Below are positions 37,945 through 41,820 of a stretch of DNA of 41,820 nt, one piece after another. The translations under genes were made by a program, and so were the position numbers. Below the pieces are notes generated by a model, which saw only the letters and a list, made by a program, of their open reading frames with translations, was not told the origin of the DNA and ran no database searches. Origin of the DNA: Isotricha intestinalis. Taxonomy: Eukaryota > Ciliophora > Litostomatea > Vestibuliferida > Isotrichidae. Location: positions 1 to 41,820 of the forward strand of contig JAJJLU010003651.1 of NCBI GenBank assembly GCA_023807065.1, in the 5' to 3' direction. Numbering within the stretch: the first letter of the stretch is position 1; every line of letters begins with the position of its first letter.

Positions 37945-39738
37945 ATGGAAAATATAATAGATTGTACTATTTGTATGGAAAAATATAATTCAAATAATAA
38001 AATTCCAAGAATTTTATCTTGTGGACATACATATTGTACTCAATGTTTAGAAAAAATTGCAAGTTCTGAATTAAGGAATAAAGGAATTAATTGTCCTTTA
38101 GATAAAACTTTAGGTCATCCTAATAAGAATGTGAAAGAAATTCCTATTAATAGATTAATTATTGATTTTATTGATATTAATTCTAAAAAAAAAGATTCAC
38201 AAAAAATTAAGTCTTCTAATTATTTAATCACTGCAAAAGAAAAAATTAAAAAATTAACTGAAATGTATAATAAAAGTTTAGTAACAATTAAAGAATGTTT
38301 AAATAATCTTTTAATTGAAAAAGATAATTGCTTTGCTGAAATAGAGAATTATTATACTAATATTATTCAAAAATTATTTCAAAAAAAAGAATATCTTGAA
38401 AATATATTAAATATATATACAAATGAAAAAATAAATTTTTATTCAGATATGATAAGCCAACTTGAAAAAAATACTCAATTAGGAAATAATGGTTTAAAAA
38501 AAATAGATATGATTACAAAAGAGAAAAATAAAAATAATATTTCAGTTGCTGAAGAATTAAATTTAGTAACTTCACTTGGATTTGAAACTTTAGAAGATAA
38601 TAGTTTTTTAAAGTATTTAAATTTAACTCTTAATGAAATTAATGGAGGAGTATTCCCACATATAATTTATTCTGAGAATGATCAATTAAGAATGACAAAT
38701 TATATTCATTTAGTAGTTGAATATATTAAATTAAATATTGAAGAAATGGATAATAATAATTTATTTAATCAAAGAGTTGATAATATTATATCAAATCAAA
38801 AAAGAAATCCTCATCAAAATAATATAAAGAATAATGATTCTGAAGTATTTAAAAAAATAGCGAATGAATCTTCTTCTTTTTCATCAATTATTTCTGATAA
38901 TATTACTAAATTTTTATGGTTTGAACAGAATTCAATAAATATATATTCATATGATTTAACAAAGAAAAATTTAAAAGGAGAAAATAAAAACAAAAACTGG
39001 AAAAAAGAACAAAATAATAATTCCTTTAAATTACCAGAAATGTTTAGAGTAACTCAACTTTCAAATAATAATGCTTTTATAACAGGAGGATTAGAAAATA
39101 TGAATTGTTTAAGTAATACATTTTTATATTCAAAAGGTGATTTTATAAGAAAATCAAATATGTTTTTTGAAAGAAGAAATCATTCATCGATAAAAATAAA
39201 TAATTTTATATATGTTTGTGGAGGAATAGATTTGAATAATAATCCAATGAGTCAATGTGAAAAATATTCTTTTCAATTAGAAGAATGGAGTAGAATATCT
39301 AATATGGTAAAAGAAAAAAGTCATTTAAGTTTATGTTCAATTAATAATAAATATATATTTTCTTTTGGAGGAGAAAATAAAATTAATGGAATTTTAGATA
39401 CAATTGAAAGATATACTATATTAAATGATACTTGGGATATTTTAAATATTAATCTTCCTTTAAAAATTGAATGTGCCAGTTGTATAAAAAAAAATGATAA
39501 AGAAATTTTAATTATTGGAGGATTTAGTTCTTCATATGGTCCTGTTGATTATATTATTAATTTTAATTTCCATGAAATCAAATTAGAATTAAATGAGAAT
39601 AAATTACAAAATGCAGGTTGGAGTATTTATATGCCTATAATTTATAATGAAAAAGATAAAAATGAAAAATATATTATTGTTGCTTTAGGTGGAGAAGAAA
39701 ATATAGAACCTAATTTAATCAAATTAAAAATTGATTAA
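37945..39738 (+). CDS. RING finger / coiled-coil / kelch protein (TRIM-like E3 ligase candidate)
   Basis: A 597-residue protein. The start is ATG 37945; the frame is open upstream to a TTG that is not credible. The RING lies at residues 7-53: CTICMEKY, then CGHTYCTQCLEK, then CPLDK, with Asp in place of the last Cys (as in RBX1-type rings). A long coiled coil follows (about 100-290). The C-terminal half has kelch-type blades: NAFITGGLENM, FIYVCGGIDLNNNPMSQCEK, YIFSFGGENKINGILDTIER, EILIIGGFSS and IIVALGGEEN, each with the Gly-Gly pair and downstream aromatic. RING-coil-kelch suits an E3 ubiquitin ligase whose propeller binds substrate. No B-box is visible. Confidence 0.85.
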   Translation: MENIIDCTICMEKYNSNNKIPRILSCGHTYCTQCLEKIASSELRNKGINCPLDKTLGHPNKNVKEIPINRLIIDFIDINSKKKDSQKIKSSNYLITAKEKIKKLTEMYNKSLVTIKECLNNLLIEKDNCFAEIENYYTNIIQKLFQKKEYLENILNIYTNEKINFYSDMISQLEKNTQLGNNGLKKIDMITKEKNKNNISVAEELNLVTSLGFETLEDNSFLKYLNLTLNEINGGVFPHIIYSENDQLRMTNYIHLVVEYIKLNIEEMDNNNLFNQRVDNIISNQKRNPHQNNIKNNDSEVFKKIANESSSFSSIISDNITKFLWFEQNSINIYSYDLTKKNLKGENKNKNWKKEQNNNSFKLPEMFRVTQLSNNNAFITGGLENMNCLSNTFLYSKGDFIRKSNMFFERRNHSSIKINNFIYVCGGIDLNNNPMSQCEKYSFQLEEWSRISNMVKEKSHLSLCSINNKYIFSFGGENKINGILDTIERYTILNDTWDILNINLPLKIECASCIKKNDKEILIIGGFSSSYGPVDYIINFNFHEIKLELNENKLQNAGWSIYMPIIYNEKDKNEKYIIVALGGEENIEPNLIKLKID

Positions 39739-39883
39739 TAATATTTTATCAGTATAAAAGGAAATACAATATTTATTATTTTAATATAATACATCAAATA
39801 TAAATATAATTAACAAAAAATAAAATAATTTTTAAATATTTTATGAATAAACATTTAAAAAATTAGTTTTAAAAACAAATAAT

Positions 39884-41437
39884 ATGTATAACCTATATAT
39901 GGAAGAAAAAAAGGAAAAAGAAAAAAAAGAAAAAGAAAAAAAAGCAAAAGAAGAAGAAATTTACCATAAAAAATTTGAAAGTAAACAAATTATATAAAAA
40001 AAACAAAAAATAGAAAACATTCCTTTAATGTATAGAAATTATGAAAGAAGAGTGAAAAATTTTATTTCAGACGTAAAAAAAATATTTAAATAAAACAATT
40101 AGATGACAAATCCAGATCATAAAATTTATATAGTAGATGAATCAGAAAATAAATATATCTTTAGAAATAATGAAAAAGAATATCAAAAACCTTTTATTTT
40201 TAAAGGATATAAATCTGAAAAAGATAGAATAAAAGAAACATTAAAACAAAATAATTTTTTATTTAATATTTCAGGAAAACAAGAAAAAAAATCAAAAAAA
40301 GAAAAAGAAAAAATATCATATCCAAAATCATTTAGTGATTCTGAAAATAAATATAATTTTAATATTCCAAATTTAAAATTAACAAGAAAAAGAATTTCAA
40401 TATTAGAAGAAGAAAAATTAAGAGATATAATAAAAAAGAATATAATAGTTCAACCACAAATGAGATTTAAAGCAAGAACAGATTTAGAAAGAGTTTATGA
40501 TGCATTAAGAGGAAAATATTTAAGAGAAAATGAAAAAAATATAGTAGATCGTCAATTAAAAAATATAAATTTAAATTCATATCAAAAGCCAAAAGATATT
40601 ATAAAAACATTAGAATTAGTTTCTCCAGAAGATATAAATGAATTTAATAAAGATGAAGAAGAAGAAAATAATGAAAAAACATATAAAATAAAACCAAATC
40701 CAATAATTGAAGAATTTAAAAAGAAAGAAAAAGAAAAAGATATAAGTCATTTAATTTATGGTAATGGAAATTTATATTATGATCCAAAAAAACAATCTTA
40801 TTTAAAACCATGGCAAAGAAATATGGATTTAAATTTAGAAGCAGAAGGAATTTTAAGTGAATATCACATTAAAACTCATTTTAAAGCTTGTGCTGAAGTA
40901 GCTGAAAAGAAAATAAATTATAAACGTTTAAATAAAAATTTACATAAAAGATCTTATACTATTGGTAATGATGAAGTAAAAAAAATGTTTGATTATGAAG
41001 ATAATAATTGTAAAGAAAATGATGATTTAATTAATTATGATAATTATAATAAAAATGAAAATCCTTATAATTTTAAAAGAAATGAAACTTTTGATCCTGC
41101 TTCTTTAAAAGCTTTATCTAATATTGCTTTTGGTAAAGATTCTATTATTAGAGGTGATAATGCAATTGTTGAACAATATATTCCTATTGGAAAAAAAAAT
41201 AAATATTATCATAAAAGAAAATTAGTTGATGAAAATAGTGTTTTAATTGATGGAAAAATTCTTTTTAAAGATTCACAATTTGATGTTATTGCTAATAAAG
41301 TTTTAAAAATTTGTAATGTTTATAAAAAAAAAAGTAGGAACAATGACAATAATTTAAAAAAAAGAAATGGGAAATTAATGGTTACTAAAGGTCTTTCTGT
41401 TGAACAATTTGAGAAAAAATATAATTTTAGTGATTAA
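39884..41437 (+). CDS. Conserved-looking protein of unknown function, three exons
   Basis: Exon 1 (39884-39980, a Lys/Glu run), exon 2 (40014-40072, NIPLMYRNYERRVKNFISD) and exon 3 (40103-41437) are joined by 33-nt and 30-nt introns. They give 496 residues. Both introns are multiples of three and contain in-frame TAA; taking the stops as Gln would also keep the frame, but both stretches have clean GTAA...AG borders. Motifs that look conserved are RFKARTDLERVYDALR (about 170-186), KPWQRNMDLNLEAEGILSEY (about 288-307) and HFKACAEVAEKK. They suggest a defined family, probably of ciliates or other protists, but I cannot name it. No transmembrane segment or signal peptide. Confidence 0.75.
39981..40013 (+). 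other. 33-nt intron
   Basis: GTAAACAAAT...CAAAAAATAG. Removal joins TTT-GAA-A to AA-AAC-ATT in phase 1 and removes one in-frame TAA. Confidence 0.75.
40073..40102 (+). other. 30-nt intron
   Basis: GTAAAAAAAA...AAACAATTAG. Removal joins TCA-GAC to ATG-ACA in phase 0 and removes one TAA and one TAG. Confidence 0.75.
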
Positions 41438-41542
41438 TTTTATTATCTTTTTTTATATAATAAAAAATTGTATAAAAAGATATAATTAATTATAATAAAA
41501 TCTATAAAATTTTTTTTTAAAAAATTAAAATATATCTAAAAA

Positions 41543-41779
41543 ATGTGTAATTCTAATATAAAAACACCTAATCAAATTACTCCACTATCTCCCAATTACA
41601 CTCAATTATCAAGTATTTCACTAATTCTTAATGTTTCTTTAAATTTCAAAAAAAATATGCTCCAAAGAGAAAATCTTATCACCCGTACTAACAAATTACA
41701 ATTACAAATTGATAGTATTCTTGAAAATGAAATGATATTCAACAATGATATTACATTTTATAACATAAACATTCAATAA
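41543..41779 (+). CDS. Short terminal ORF of uncertain status
   Basis: A 78-codon frame from ATG to TAA. It begins MCNSNIKTPNQITPLSPNYT, Pro/Thr/Asn-rich, then a helical part (LITRTNKLQLQIDSILENEM). It uses more C-ending codons (CTC, ATC, CCC, ACC) than the other genes here, so it may be a different class of gene, a first exon continuing past the window, or chance. In-frame sequence after the stop (SEGI...QSEFTNNT) also reads as protein with one more TAA. No domain is recognised. Confidence 0.35.
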   Translation: MCNSNIKTPNQITPLSPNYTQLSSISLILNVSLNFKKNMLQRENLITRTNKLQLQIDSILENEMIFNNDITFYNINIQ

Positions 41780-41820
41780 AGTGAAGGTATTTAACAAAGT
41801 GAATTTACTAATAACACTAA

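Noticed and set aside
39884..40110. Reading TAA and TAG as Gln to join the 5' segment to the main frame
   Set aside because: Both stop-containing stretches are bounded by clean GTAA...TAG sites of 33 and 30 nt, and intact genes throughout the window end on TAA while coding Gln by CAA.
34232..41437. Functional gene cluster of the right-hand plus-strand genes
   Set aside because: Transporter, PHAX-like, orphan and RING-kelch genes have unrelated roles and separate AT-rich spacers; strand agreement alone does not support an operon in a eukaryote.
1..41820. Telomere, rRNA or tRNA genes
   Set aside because: No telomeric repeat at either end and no GC-richer, foldable tRNA-like segment was noticed by eye; a covariance-model scan was not possible.

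Overview
This is a very AT-rich eukaryotic nuclear window, probably from a microbial eukaryote with cilia. The genes are closely packed, most are single-exon, and they end on ordinary stop codons: mostly TAA, with TAG at 11262 and 36032 and TGA at 4842. Five genes contain introns of only 25-45 nt that begin GTAA and end AG. Joining across them repairs reading frames that look broken. Short introns, tight spacing and protein types typical of cilia (MORN array, IQ motif, SHIPPO-like repeat, PTPDC1-type phosphatase, long coiled coils) suggest a ciliate that uses the standard code, for example a rumen-type litostome. That assignment is inference. No telomere repeat, rRNA gene or recognisable tRNA was seen.

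Layout. 1-1013: relic of an endonuclease/exonuclease/phosphatase (EEP) domain, minus strand. 1014-2485 (minus): zinc-finger protein, SKP1, PC4/SUB1. 2736-6716 (plus): IQ protein, SHIPPO-like protein, coiled-coil protein. 6847-15813 (minus): NAD kinase, Rab2-like GTPase, Asn-rich protein, TPR-PH protein, and a B-type cyclin rebuilt from three exons. 16115-17797 (plus): coiled-coil protein. 17854-33862 (minus): CDC123-like ATP-grasp fused to a GGCT-like domain, ubiquitin-like/Tudor-knot protein, PTPDC1-type phosphatase, cis-prenyltransferase, orphan, UBX protein, large NTPase-nuclease of Crinkler type, and a 22-repeat MORN protein. 34232-41820 (plus): EamA/SLC35 transporter, PHAX-like protein, two-exon orphan, RING-kelch protein, three-exon conserved orphan, and a short terminal ORF.

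The genes look like ordinary independent eukaryotic loci, not one pathway. Several touch ubiquitin/p97 biology and the cell cycle (SKP1, UBX, RING-kelch, ubiquitin-like protein, cyclin B, CDC123-like), but nothing in the sequence shows they are co-regulated. The strongest candidates for something unusual are the ATP-grasp/GGCT fusion, the Crinkler-like NTPase-nuclease, and the decayed coding relics in the longer gaps.
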